A stretch of DNA of 64,000 bases, from positions 40,136,425 through 40,200,424 of the forward strand of contig CM076266.1 in NCBI GenBank assembly GCA_038380795.1, given 5' to 3'. Below are positions 47,113-59,720 of this stretch, piece after piece; within the stretch, counting starts at the first letter, position 1, and each line of letters opens with the position of its first letter. Origin of the DNA: Pyrocephalus nanus. Taxonomy: Eukaryota > Chordata > Aves > Passeriformes > Tyrannidae. Both the position numbers and the translations under genes were made by a program. Under the pieces are notes generated by a model. The model saw nothing but the letters and a program-made list of their open reading frames with translations, made no database searches and had not been told where the DNA came from.

Positions 47113-50100
47113 CAGGGACTGCTGACACTTGCTCTTTCCTGGACTGGGGAAGAAAAGTGCTCCTGAACAGCAGCTAAAAGAAATGTCAACAGAACAAGAA
47201 CAGAAGTCTCTGTATGTCAAACACCTGTGTTGTGATCAAAGCACATGCATGCTGGACATGGCAAGAGTGCAGATAACATTCTATAATGAGTGTCACACTC
47301 TTTCCAACGTGCTTTTTATTGATACATTGTTAAAACAGAGATTTACTTTTATTACCAGAGATTTAAAGTTAGATTCTGTGAGATTACACACACACACAGA
47401 CACACACAGGATTAATCTTTTAGAGGGAAATAAAGTGGAGAAGTAGCCTGTGATATTTATGTATATGTATAGTTAAATTCTGTGACAGGAAATATTTAAC
47501 CTTGAGTTTAGTATAGGATAGACTGTAGCTGAATGAGAATGAGAGAAGATTAATTTTCTGAGGTGACTTGCAGCATGCTGAACACTGGAGAGGAATTTGT
47601 CAAGTGGAACAGCACAACAATGACACCTTCTGTAAAACACTAGAAATGTCATGTCTTACCATTTCAGCTTCTTCCCTTGGAAATTCCTAATTTATATGCT
47701 GCCATAGAGCTGAAGCAGGGATTTCTGCAGAGAAGTGGTTCCTACTGGGCTGTGCAAATGCACCCCAAGCTGACAGGTCACAAGCTGCAGCTTGTTAGTA
47801 ATAGAAAGTCTTTTGCAAAAAGATTAGAAACGTGAAAACCAATCCATTACACTTCTTTTCTTTTTTGGTCCAAATGTGTGCTTGCCCAAACGAGTGAGAA
47901 GCTGAATTCCTTACCTGAATGGCTTCAAGTTCACAGCAGCATGCATGAGGGGCCCAGCCCTAGGTTAGAGGTGCTTTTAAACCGCATGTTAAAAATATTC
48001 CACTGTATCATATTTCCTAAATTATTTTGTTAAAAGGAGAGGGCACAAGAGGGAGCCAGACTCTGCATCCTGGTGAAGCTCTTGGCTGTGTCTTGGGAGA
48101 GGGTAAGGGGAGCTGGGGCTTGATCCCTGTGTTCCAAGCTTTGTCTGTATTTGTTCAGTGGCTGCAGGATGAGGCTCTCAAAGTCCTGTGAATACCAGGT
48201 CAAGCCTCTGGGACTCCCCAGCCCCAGTGGAGCCCAGGGACTTGGACTTGGGTTTAAAAAATCAAATTAGTTGGGCTTGCAAAGTCAAGTCTTGTCTCTT
48301 TCCCCCTGGCATCAAGGGAACTAGCAGAGGAGCTTCACTCTCAGGCAAACTGCAAGGAGGTGTCAGATACGGTTTTGATCTCCTTCCCACTGAAGAGGAA
48401 ACACAACTCAAATCTCCCATTTCATACCTCCAGCCACTCTATTTTCATGGTACAGGTGCCAGGTGGAGAACACTGGCACCGCTGGATCAGGTTTATTAAT
48501 TTGATAACATGAATACAGGTGCTGTGGGGTGTGTGGGGTGGCAATGGCCCTTGCTCTTCAGTGGGGTACCCAAGAGCTGCTGGTGTGGGGGCATGGGTGG
48601 CTCGTTCCTGAGCCCTCTGCCTCCTGCTCTGCAGGAGGTGTGTGGTCAGCACCCACATTGCTTAGGAGATGCCCTCCCCAATGTCTGGTGGCCTGGCTGA
48701 CAGCCAGTACTGATTCTGTGGGCAAGCCCCAACTTTAAAGCCTCTGGGATTTTTAATGGCACTAGTTTTAGCTAACATTACTCTTGCAGGGTACGACAGA
48801 ACTGGGAGCTGGATTTTTGCACCCTGAGCCTCAGACCAGGGTCTTTACCACATGTCAGCCCTTCAGTTGCCACACTGCATCCTGAAATAAAACACTGCAG
48901 CTTCTGCTTTCTGCTTGTGCGGCTTCACTGAAAATGGCATGAAGAACTCTGGTTAAGAATGGAAAATCATTCAGATTCCTTCGTATTTGGTTCAGTAGTT
49001 ACCAGGTACCCATGAGTTTAAACCAAAGTTTTAAAACTTTGACAGCTACCCACAGGATGTTGCAGGGCGAGTGCACACCAGAGTAAAATACAGGGTGGTT
49101 GTATAATGGAACTATGGGGTGTATAATTCAGTGTACACAACCCACATCATGCGTGTCCTCCAGCACACAGGCATCAGGGTGGCAGTGGCAGCTTCTGCAC
49201 TTGAAACTGGTCAAAAGGTTTAGATCAGAGTCCCTAAAATTTCGTGCAAAGCTAAGAACTTGGGGTCTGCTCCATATCATATATCCTCAGGAATTTGTTT
49301 TCAGTGTAATTTGACTGACTATAGCAGTGCTAGTTCAGACCATTTTTTTGTGTTTTCTTTCAAGATAATACTCCTACAACTGACAGGCTTGCACAATTAA
49401 AATGTAGATCACTTAAATATTTTATTCATGTGTATTAGAATTCTTGAAGACTGCACCATAGTGCCCCAGGTAAACAAGTGTTTCCTTGCACATCAAGCAG
49501 CATGAGTTGAGTTTTACCTCTATCTCTGTGACATGCACCCTCTTGAGTCTACAGGTATGGTGAGAATTAAGCTGAAAGAAAGTTGAGAAGAAAGCATTAT
49601 TTGAATGGTCTGTCCTGTTAACATATCAGATGCAGTGTCAGGAGAAAATTACTGCTGGAACTGCTGTCTGAAACCTAATATGGTATTTGCTTTAAGTACC
49701 AATCCATATAAATTTGTGTAGGTGACTTTGTTGATCTAATCTCCATTGGCATCAGCGACACATTTGTATTCCTCAGCCTTTTGGATTTTAACCTCTTACA
49801 GCAGAAATTTCCTTTTTGAAACTTAGACTCTTTGTTTCTGTATAGCCCTGGCAACACAGCCACACACTGTTGGCCCATTGCCTCTGAGGTTACTGGTTTT
49901 CCCACAGGCAGTGGTGGATGCCAGGCCAGCCCTAAGGGCAGGCACAGTCCTGGGCAGAAGGTCCCACACCTCTTTGGCATCTTGTTTTGGTGTGGTGGTG
50001 GCCTTGGTTGAGAAACACTGACAGCGTTTGCATGCCAGCTTTCAGACAAAATTTGGAGCTAAGCAACATCTATAACATTCTGAATTTTCCTGTAGATAGA

Positions 50101-50753
50101 CTGCATTTGCATCTAGATGCATATCTCCTCCCTCTCCTAATCCAGCATACACAGGTGCTCACACATCTCTTATCTTAATAAAGAAAGGGTGGGCTATTCA
50201 TAGAAGCCCAGCTGGTTGGGTGCTGGGGCTTTTTGTTGGTGCTCCATGGGGTGCCTCATCCCTCAGCAGGGGTGGGCATCCACTCAGCCACACAACCGTA
50301 GTGTGCAGTGTCACCTAAAAAAGAGCATTAATTAAAGGGTGTCAAGAAAGGAAAAAAGAAAGGGTATTTTTTGAGGGGAAGGGGAAGGCAAGGACAATAT
50401 ATATTTTTTTTAAGAGAAGAAAATAAAGAGAGATTTTGCTGCCACCTCTAATTTTTAGAGGGAATTTTTCTCTTAGTATTGCATATCAAACCTTCTGCCC
50501 ATTTCCATGTAATTTGGCTGGGCAATGTTTGCAGACAACACTGAAAATTGGACTGCTTCTTTTGGTTTATTTTTCATACTTAATGCAGCAGAAATCCTGC
50601 TAGGTGCTTTCAGATCCAAACTGCTGCTCTCTAAAAATGTTGCACACAAGAAGAGAGAGATTCTGGAGTACTTATAAAAATGACATCTGTTTTCAGTAGA
50701 GATGATTGATTTTTGTTAATTAGATGCTATGATAAAAAACCTATATATATGTG

Positions 50754-50794
<41 letters not shown>

Positions 50795-52217
50795 TCTAAG
50801 GGAAAATAATAATCAAATTAAACAAGTGTTTTCTTTTTGTGAAGGGCCAGGAACCAGATTGTTACACCGTACAGGAAGCTTGCTAAAGATTACAGTGTCA
50901 ATTCTATAAATTAGATTATCTACTAGTAAATCAGAAAGTCAAAACTCCTGGGATTAATGACCCCCTTGAGCAGTGACAAAAGGGAATGCTCTGCACCAAA
51001 TTACTCATTGGGTCTGTGCTTATCTCATCCAAGCAAGCTGTAAGGGCAACCCTCTGGATGCCCTTCCCCTGCCTTTGGGAAAGCAGGGCTACAGTGAGAG
51101 TGTTTTCCTTTTCCTGTTTCTTCTTTTCCTTCCCCTTCTTTGTGGTGGTGCCTTTGACACCTCCCTCCAACAGCAGGTTTTTGCAAAGTAACTTCAAGAT
51201 GTTCTGTGGGAGTGCTTCAGGATCACAACCAGTTCTGCAGTTTTTTCAGACCTTTTCAGATTAGTTTCTTGTTCCTGCTTCCAAGATTTTAATTTTAACA
51301 AAATACCTACAATACTGACTGCTGGGGTTAAAGCCAGGCAGCAGTGCTACCCTTTGCCTGCAGTTTCTGCATGAGGACATGGTTTCCTTAATAAATGTGG
51401 CTGCAAATGTCAATGCTGCCAATAAGGCTAAAGCTAGATTTCCATTAGCAAAATACAATATTTTAAAGTAAATTTCACTTCTTTCCATTTCTTCTCAACC
51501 CACCATTATAAAACCATGGAGTTGCTGAATACTAATTTCTTTATTAAATACTTTGTTCTGTGAACAGTGAAATTACTGAAACCTGGTTTTTCAGTTAATT
51601 AAGTTGGCAATTTCTATGTTAATTTCTATACTTTCAATCCCATCACATCCGCTACAACAGAGTCTGCATCTGTCCCCCATGGTCCATTTTATTCTCAACC
51701 TCCCTCCCCTCTGTCCTTGGCCCTGACTCTTCCCAATGCCAGCCTTCCCCAGGGCTCAGCACCCTCAGCCCTGTGCTGAAGACCATCAGGTTGTGTCCAT
51801 CATGACTCATCCCTAGGTTGGCACATGCTGGACAGGCTCTCTGGTTGGACTCTGGCTAGGACAACCTCAACAAACAACAGGTGGAGTTCACTCAACAGAT
51901 TTTTAGGGGAAAGAAGAAGATGCTAACCCGGGTCTCTCCTCTCCAACTGCAACTTTTCAGAAAATGTATGACAAATTTATATATAAAATTTAATTGCAGT
52001 TGGCTGAAGAATTCATGGGTTAAAATTTGGGGACTGAGCAGTAAATGAACAATATGATTGGATCAGTCCCCTTTCTTTAGAAAAACGGGCTAAAATGGCT
52101 TGGGAAACCTGAGCCTTGCAGGTACACGAGCATGAGAAGAGCATTTGGAGATCTGCCTGGTGCCACACTGACTGAAGAAAACAGATGAGTAAACTGGGGG
52201 GTTACCAATGTGACACA
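47113..52217. other. Intergenic stretch, simple repeats only
   Basis: No gene recognised. It contains an interrupted CA run at 47383-47408 and a long TA microsatellite at 50756-50790. It is otherwise ordinary unique-looking DNA. The 48.0-48.7 kb part is locally GC-richer without a CpG island. Confidence 0.65.
50756..50790. repeat. (TA)n microsatellite
   Basis: About 17 TA units, preceded by a shorter ctatatatat at 50741-50750. Confidence 0.96.
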
Positions 52218-52650
52218 TTGGTAACATGAGGAAAGCTAAAGATAAAGCTCCACATAACCTTCATGGAACTTGGGGTTGTTCATGCTGGAGAAGAAGGCTC
52301 TGGGTAGACCCTGTAGAAGCCTTCCAGTACCCAGAGAAAGCTGGAGAAGGACTTTTTACAAAGGCATGCAGTGATAGTACAAGGGGTAATGGCTTCAAAC
52401 TGAAAGAGGGAAGTTTTAGATTAAATATTAGGAAGAAATTCTTTACTGTGAGGATGATGAGGCACTGGAAACAGGTTACTCAGAGAAGTTATGGATGCTC
52501 TGTCCCTGGAAGTGTTCAAGGCCAGGTTGGATGGGGCTTTGAGCAAGCTGGTCTAGTAGAAGGTGTCTCTGCCTGTGTCAGAGTGCTTGAAACTAGGCAA
52601 TCTTTAAGGTCCCTTCCAACCCAAACCATTCTAGTATTCTATGGTTCCAT
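52218..52650 (+). mobile_element. CR1 LINE, 5'-truncated copy, comparatively young
   Basis: This closely follows avian CR1 3' sequence in order: 'cttggggttgttcatgctgg' at 52269, 'ggactttttacaaaggcatg' at 52350, 'caaggggtaatggcttcaaa' at 52380, 'aggaagaaattctttactgt' at 52430, 'aggcactggaaacagg' at 52461, 'gttcaaggccaggttggatg' at 52513 and 'cttccaacccaaaccattct' at 52613, ending in the typical attctatgg terminus. Low divergence compared with the other copies here. A long stop-free frame crosses it, as often happens in CR1 3' regions, and is not a gene. Confidence 0.93.
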
Positions 52651-55600
52651 ATGTGCATTTGTGAAGCCATTTTTTTTTTCTCCTCAAATGGCAGCCCTGA
52701 TGAAAGTGTTTCTCTTGGGTATAGCACTGAACATTTTGGCAGTAGATGACGGTAAGACACCTGGCACAGCAAGAGAGTGGAAAAAATGGTTGAAATGCAC
52801 ATAAAACAGTGACAGGGTCTTCCTGGTATTTATGTCTATGCTAGAATATTTCTACTTTTCCCTTTTGCTGCCTTTGGGGCGCTCCTTGGGTGTGAATTTG
52901 GATTCTGATGGCTCTGAGCTCTGGCATATAGAAAGAGGCAGAATTTTTATATCTTTTGGAGGATATAGTCCCAAATGTGTGAGCAGAGCAGAATGCACGG
53001 TGCTTTCATGGTGGGAAAAGTAAATGAAAATAGGCTGTGTTGGATAATGACAGACACACCTGCAAGTGTTGCTTGCCTTCAAAACAGTTTCCTTTGTAGG
53101 GATCCAGGTTGTCTCCTGTGCAAGCTGTAATCAAAGTGGGCAATCAGGTGAAAATAGCTGAGGTTTTCATCTCTGTCTCCACTGACTATGTGGGGACATT
53201 TTTGTATAATCCTTCTTATCATTACTAACAAGTACTGTCTATAAAGATTTTGGGGAAGACACTTTTTCATACAGCAGTTTTTTGGCTATCTGGAGGAGGG
53301 ACATGCCATATTCAGCATTCCCTGTTGAACTCACCATAAGTGGAGGATGCCTTCTGTGTTGTTGACCAGTTAACTTTCATCCTTGAACCTCCTAGCATAG
53401 ACAGACAACGTACCTTGAAAGGCAAATCAAATAACCTGTCACTTCTTCTCCTGTCTGTCTGCAGGATTAGTGCAGTAGTAACTCTATGGCAAATTGTACC
53501 ATAGCAAATCTGCATTCAAACCCTCCTAAAAACCTCTATGGGGACTGAAAGGTTTCATGACAGTTAGGAACAAGCAACCTGACATTCCCACTCCCAGCTG
53601 TACAGTCTGATATATTCCTTTTTCAGCCTTTTTGCTTATAACCTCAGTTTTGTACAGCACACTCCAGGGATGCTTGTACAAAACCAGCCACAAGTACAGA
53701 TAGCTGTATATTTCATTAAAGTAGATGGAAGGGCTGAAGGTCTAATACCAAATGGAAGAGAGCAGTGGGGCAGAAATGTTGAAAGCTTTCCTACTAAACC
53801 AGCAATTTATTATTTGCTTACACAATTTTATGTTGGTAGGGCTTTTGCAGAAAATATTTCTTTAACCCCCCCCAAATGTTTCATATTATATGTGTTTCTA
53901 ATAATAAAAAAAGCCAAAACCCAAGAAAGTGTGGCAGACCTCTTTATGCACTTAATTACGTAGCTGATGCAAGTTTCCTTCATTTCCAAATCTCATCTGC
54001 ATAGATACAAAAATCACAGAACAATTTGGAGACTTGTTCTTTAACCAAGGGGGAAAATAACAACAAAGGGAGTAATTAAACCACAAAAAGTATTTACGAA
54101 TAAGATAGTATCTGACAGAAAGCCATGGGGGGCATCTTCCTTTGTAAATCGTCTTTTTAATGGCAATATTTAAAAGAAAAGAGAGAAAGAAACAAAAGCC
54201 ACTAGGAAATATCCCAGCATTGATTTTTAGTTCACAGTGCTCGGAAGGTTTTGTAACATATTTTTACCTTTTGTTGCCCCATTTTACTGTTCTTTATTCT
54301 ATAAAAGATTAAAAAGATTCTTCAGAGATGCAAGATGTGGAAAAGGTACATCATTAATATGTCCTGCAACTTCCTGGCATACTCTGTGAAATCTGTTCTA
54401 GATATCAATAAATGTCTGGATAAACATATACTCAAATAAGTTCTTAATTATACTGAATGGCACATGCAATATTTGTTGCTATTGGGTTATTTGTGCCTTT
54501 ATTTTCTCTGAGGAAAAAGGATCTGAATGAGACATCTTGTGTCAGAAGCTTCTGGGTTATGTTATGATAAAGAAAAATTGGAGGAGAAACAGCCAATACA
54601 TGCTATTTTTTCCTGTTGCAATGACTTAAACAATGAACAGCAACCCTGGGGAAAAACCCACCAAACTCTTCCAGTAATGTTTGATTCCTGAAAGGCATCT
54701 TTACAAACAGTAGCACTAGCTAAATACCACGTGGAAATTGCAGAATCAGAGTGACATCAATAAATAGAACCAAGTCAGTATGCCTTTAGCTCATGTGGAG
54801 ACTACTGAGGTTATAATAATATGGTAAGCTACGGTATGATATAAACAAAAAAGTCCTTTCCTGGTCTTTGGGATGCAATAATTTATGCCACTGAAGACAC
54901 AGTGTTTTAAATTTCTATAGAAGGATGGCAGCAAGGTATCTCACACCTGTAAAATTAATGAATTAGAAGGTTGCTGGCTGGAATGTGTGTTGATTTTTTG
55001 CCTGATATCTGCAAGAGTACATGGTGTATTGGTTGCCTAAACAGCCCTTTGAGCTAGAGCAAATTTTTGCAGGTATTAGCCAAATTGATGTAAGATTTAT
55101 TAGTGGTCCACAACCCTCATTACATCACTGGAATTGTTAGTTATCTTGACAGCAAAATCCATACCCTAAATATGTTGGGCTTCCATTTCCAGTTTTTAGA
55201 TCTTATTATTGTCTTTGACTGCTACATTGTTGCCACTATTCTGCAGGCACTGGACACTTTCATGGATGATTGTTAAATGTATAGAGACAACATGAGGTCC
55301 TTGAAAAGTCCCTGAAATAAATATGGTTTTGGGACAGGAGAGTTTAGAGAGAAAGATCATAAATTTACTCTGTCCTAATACCCTCTTTTCCAAATGTCCA
55401 TGTCTGGTACTGTCAGAGAGATATTTTCTGAACTGATGTTTGTTTTGATCTGTAACATTAGTATTTTATCTCCTATTTGAATATGTAGATTGTGCTCTCT
55501 GGCAGATTTGACTGCAGGGCGCTTGTTTGATCATTATGAATGCATCAGTATGGGTCTTACATTGTAAAAGCACTGTAGGTAGTGTTTCAGTAAGAAAAAC

Positions 55601-56999
55601 AATATAACTTCTCTACAGCCATGTGACAGCCCTTTCTTGAAATTCACACAGGTCACATTAGCCTTTTGCCAATGGCAGTATGCTGAGAAGACGTACATTT
55701 TCACTGACCACCAGGACTCCAAGGTTTTACTCTAAGTTAGTGTTTTGCTGAATTAAATCCCCATTCAGTAAAGATATACTGTATGTTTTGTTTAAGATTT
55801 ATAAATACAAATGAAGATTTAAAAATACAAATGCATATTGCTTGCTTGTGCCTGTTTTGCAAACCACTCAAAATGCTCTGTCTCGAGAAGCACAACTTTG
55901 TACTATGCTTGTCTCAGAAGGATGCTGTGTAAGGTGGTCATCTATTGTGATATGCAAAAAGTACCACCTGCTCCTACTTTGTGTTTTTACTGTTAGATGA
56001 TTGATATATCAGTATTCATGATCTTCCCCCTCCAAACTGTCAATGGCACAAAAAACTGCAAAGCTACTTTGACAAAGACAGATCAAAAGAGGGTACCCTT
56101 TGACTGTTTGATCCTTGTTAAGAATTGGTTTTGCATTCTAATTATGCAAATATTTCCATGAAGTTTGAGAAATAGTTGTGGGGTGACATATATACTGGCA
56201 GATGAATGAGTCCAGTTCTTTCTTATCTAGGCTCCTGCCAATGGTACATGAGCAACTTCAGAAATTCTTCTTGTGTCTTCTTGTTAACTATGACTGCAAC
56301 TTCTCAGAGCCATGGTTTGGGTTAAGAGAATGCATCTATATTCTACCTTTTACCATGCTCTTGGATTTTCTTGATTTCTGCCTTAAAAACAATGAATTGG
56401 TTTGAGTTCTTTTTATTCTTGTGGGTTTTTTCAACACTGAAAAGGACAGGTAGAATTTAGGACAGAGGGCCCTTCACGTCCATGCTGAAGAAGTTGATAT
56501 ACTAAGGTCAGAATTCTTTTTTGTTATATTCTCAAGGAGATATGGGCAGCATGTAACTGTGAACTAGCATATAATCACAACAAAAATAAAATGATTCAGC
56601 TAGCCAGTCAGGAAATGGCTTTAGCTACACAAGGCCTTTATTTAATAGTACCAAAATTTAAAGATAGTAGATGACATTATTTTATACATTTTACTTTAAT
56701 TTTTAAATTTTCATATATTTTTTAATATTTTTATTCTTTTTAATGCAAATGTTAAATACTATTATTACAAAATATTTCAATATTAGTGTTGCTGCAAAAA
56801 ATAACATCAAAATCAGTTGAAGGCATTTTGGGCTCAGAGAAGAGAAAGATGTAAGTCTTACTTTTGCATATGTATGTCTTCCCACTATAACTATCAGAGA
56901 TAATTTTGCTTAGATCTGCGTAAAATATGCATCTTTGGGGAACTTTTAGCTAAAGAGCTGAGTATCCTGTCTCGATTGTGCATGCTATGTATGTTTTGG
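52651..56999. other. Intergenic stretch, no gene recognised
   Basis: AT-rich DNA with no recognised repeat family, RNA gene or convincing exon on either strand. Confidence 0.6.
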
Positions 57000-57880
57000 C
57001 ATTGGTAATTCAGTAGTCATTTCTGTGATCCATACAAACGAAATACCCAAACCAATAAGGTAACTAAACCTTTAATTACCGTAATGTATGTACCGAGCAT
57101 TTCTCCTCCTCCCTACTTCCCTTCACCCAAACCATCCTTCATTCCCCTGGGCATCATCTGGTTGCTAAAGCATCGAATCCATCACAGCACACTTAAACGG
57201 CTGCGGGAAATTTATTTTACAAGGCTGGTTTTAACTGAACTACCTGCTGTGCACCACATTGCTACTGTTTGTGAAATGAATGATGGGAAAAGCAAGTCTG
57301 TGATTTCATTTGTTCAGACCGATTAGTCACACGTTGCATATGGTATCATTTGCTTGTCACTTAATGACTGACCAGCCTGCCTGAATCATTAGTGCGGCAG
57401 TGCAATGAAAGGAAGACATAAACATAATGATGAGCTCAAGGAAGTGGAGTGCTGTTTTACCTAAAAGAAATGGTGCGCAGAAATCCAGCACAGCTGCAGG
57501 TGCTCCGGCGACAATGTGGGAAGCAGTTAGCTTCCAATTTAGCAGAAAATTAAGAGCGAAAAAACTGTTATTTGTGAGAGAAGATACTCATGGCAAGCAA
57601 TCATCCATGCTCTATACCCACAAGATGAGCATTCAGCTGTCTTTGTCGTGACTTAAAACAATTGGTATCTTGGGCAGCATTCAACACCAGATTGGTGCTT
57701 ATTATCTGCAGTTTATTCTTTCTTGGGATATTTTGTAAAAACCCCCCTTTATTTTATGGTTAATTTGCTTGCTTGAATGTAAAGCCATTTAAGCTGAAAA
57801 ATCTGGATTGGGGTTCATCATTGTGCCAGTGCTCTGAGCTGTGTGATGCAACATAATTGGCAATTTTCAAATTCATAATC
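57000..57880. promoter_or_regulatory. Candidate conserved non-coding (enhancer-like) element
   Basis: Within AT-rich surroundings this stretch keeps about a dozen CpGs in 600 bp and has many homeodomain-like TAAT/ATTA and octamer-like sites, for example cacttaatgactg near 57358, gcctgaatcattagtg near 57380 and gcaacataattggcaat near 57849. It lacks repeats and no frame resembles a known protein. The call rests only on composition and motif density. Confidence 0.35.
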
Positions 57881-57894
57881 CATTTTGTTTCATG

Positions 57895-57943
57895 CACATA
57901 CACACACACACATGCACACCATCACCCCCCCCCCCCCCCCCCC
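57895..57943. repeat. (CA)n followed by poly(C) 19
   Basis: A short CA run (57895-57912) leads into about 19 uninterrupted C (57925-57943), followed by gccaccccc. On the - strand this is a poly(G) run able to form quadruplex structures. Confidence 0.95.
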
Positions 57944-57959
57944 GCCACCCCCACTCTTC

Positions 57960-59249
57960 AAACTGGTAGAAAAGTAAGATTAGAGCATATGGATCCCTTC
58001 AGTCAAATAATAGGAATCAACAAGAGGTGAGTTTTTATAAAGTTAAATAATGGACTTCTGTTGGCTAGGAAAACATAATTTCCCAAGAAGAACTATGTAA
58101 GTATCAATGGATATCAAAATATCCTCATTCTTAGCTAGGCAAGTCTTCTACTGGCTTCAGCAGAGCTTCACATTTTAAAAAATACTGGAAAATCTGACAT
58201 TTTTAATTATGTTATTTTTAGTGATTTTGGTAGTAGGGTATGGGGTAAAAACATGTTGGAAGGAGGGACTGGAACTATTAATTGAAAAGCAAAAAGCAAT
58301 AATTTCTTAAATACATGGCTTTTTATACTGATGCACATTGCTCTTTGTTCAGCAGAACTTGAAATTCACCTTTTCAAATTTATGATAAAATGCAAAACAG
58401 GGAAAACTCAGACCCAGAGTCTGAAAAAATCATTTTGTTTTTTCTCTCCTGTTTCATATCTGGTTTTTGTTCCTGGAGAAGCTTTCATTTCTTTGCATTT
58501 GCTTACAAGCCTTGGAGGACAAGGTATTTTTTATGTCCTACCATCTTACCATAACTTATGGCTCTGGCAGGGTTGGTTATTTTTTCAAGGTTTATTGCTT
58601 CAAGAGTAACTTGTGTTTCTACATTAAATTTTGTCCTGCTTGAGCTTGTGATTTTAGTACTTCCTTGTGCTCCCTTTCTGTTCTCACCAGCTGGCCACAG
58701 CCAACACTCAGCTCCACTCTATTTCCCCCTGGCCAATGGCCAGCCACATCGCCTGCCAACTCTGCCTGTGATCCTCTGGTTCCTCTCCACCCATTTCCAA
58801 CCTTCCTGTCAGCTTGCGTCCTCTACTTCATTAAGCATATCCTCTGATTTCTCAGAAATGAAGGATTCCTTATGATGTTGGGACAGAAATGATCCTAGTC
58901 CACCAACCCCAGAGCAGTAGGTACTAAGTCTGCAGGATTTGCCGTGTTGCACCTATATGGGAGGAGACCACACTGAACTGTTCTCCTAGTAGAACCTGTA
59001 ACCCCAGCATGAAAACCTTTATATCTGAGGAGGTTATTTTCATCTGCACTTGGTAACAACAGTATAAATTTTGAGTAAAGAGTTTTCAGTGGGTATTGTG
59101 TATCCCTTGTTTGAAGACTTACAGGATTTCCCTGTTCTACTCATTTCAAATTCACTAGGCCTACATGCTCTGAGTTTCTCTGTTTTCTAGCAATCCATCA
59201 ATCTATTCTTCAATGGGAAAGCGCTGCAGCCTGTAGACAAGTGATCTCA
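57960..59249. other. Intergenic stretch, nothing recognised
   Basis: No gene or repeat family recognised. Bases 58660-58850 are locally C-rich but show no CpG island or exon structure. Confidence 0.6.
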
Positions 59250-59720
59250 CGTGAAAGATGGCTACAGTCACCAGTTCAAGTCTTTCAACAGCTGAGCACT
59301 CAGAAGGTAAATCCAAAGTTGGCAATTACTGAAAAAGGAGCTACGAGCAAGACAGAAACCATCATCTTGCTCCTCTGTAAACTGCAGCTGTGGGCATACC
59401 TTGGACACTGTTTACCCACATAATTAGTCCACCACAGACAGGGCAACAGAAGGTGTAGAGAAGGGCAGCAGAAATCCCAGACTTCAGGCCAGGATTTCTA
59501 TCTTGGAAAAGAGACACCAGAGTGGAAAACAAGAGACCCATACGATCATAAACAATGCAGTTACACTGAATTTCTCACCATATAGGAGCAATGTGAGACA
59601 GAACTTTTGAAACAAAGAAAAAGTAGTTGCACACTTTCACCTGGAACAGGGAACTCTTCTCCAGCAGTTGCTGTGGAGGGCAAACCAGGAATATTGATGA
59701 AAAAGGAGTCTTTTGTTCTT
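59250..59720 (+). mobile_element. Ancient CR1/L3-like LINE fragment
   Basis: Translation around 59310-59400 gives ITEKGATSKTETIILLLCK followed by LQLWAYLGHC, a worn form of the LINE segment 'IIKKGIENKTENILLPLYKSMVRPHLEYC'. It is followed by 'gaaggtgtagagaagggcag' at 59450, 'cttggaaaagagac' at 59502, 'acaaagaaaaagtagttgca' at 59612 and 'gttgctgtggagggcaa' at 59666, in L3/CR1 order. It is much more diverged than the copy at 52218. The limits are approximate. Confidence 0.72.

Noticed and set aside
52226..52804. 192-codon open frame
   Set aside because: It runs through the CR1 3' region; stop-poor frames are a known property of that repeat, and the translation is CR1 sequence, not a host gene.
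59204..59290. Possible tRNA-like B box (cagttcaagtc)
   Set aside because: No A box, acceptor stem or cloverleaf could be formed around it.
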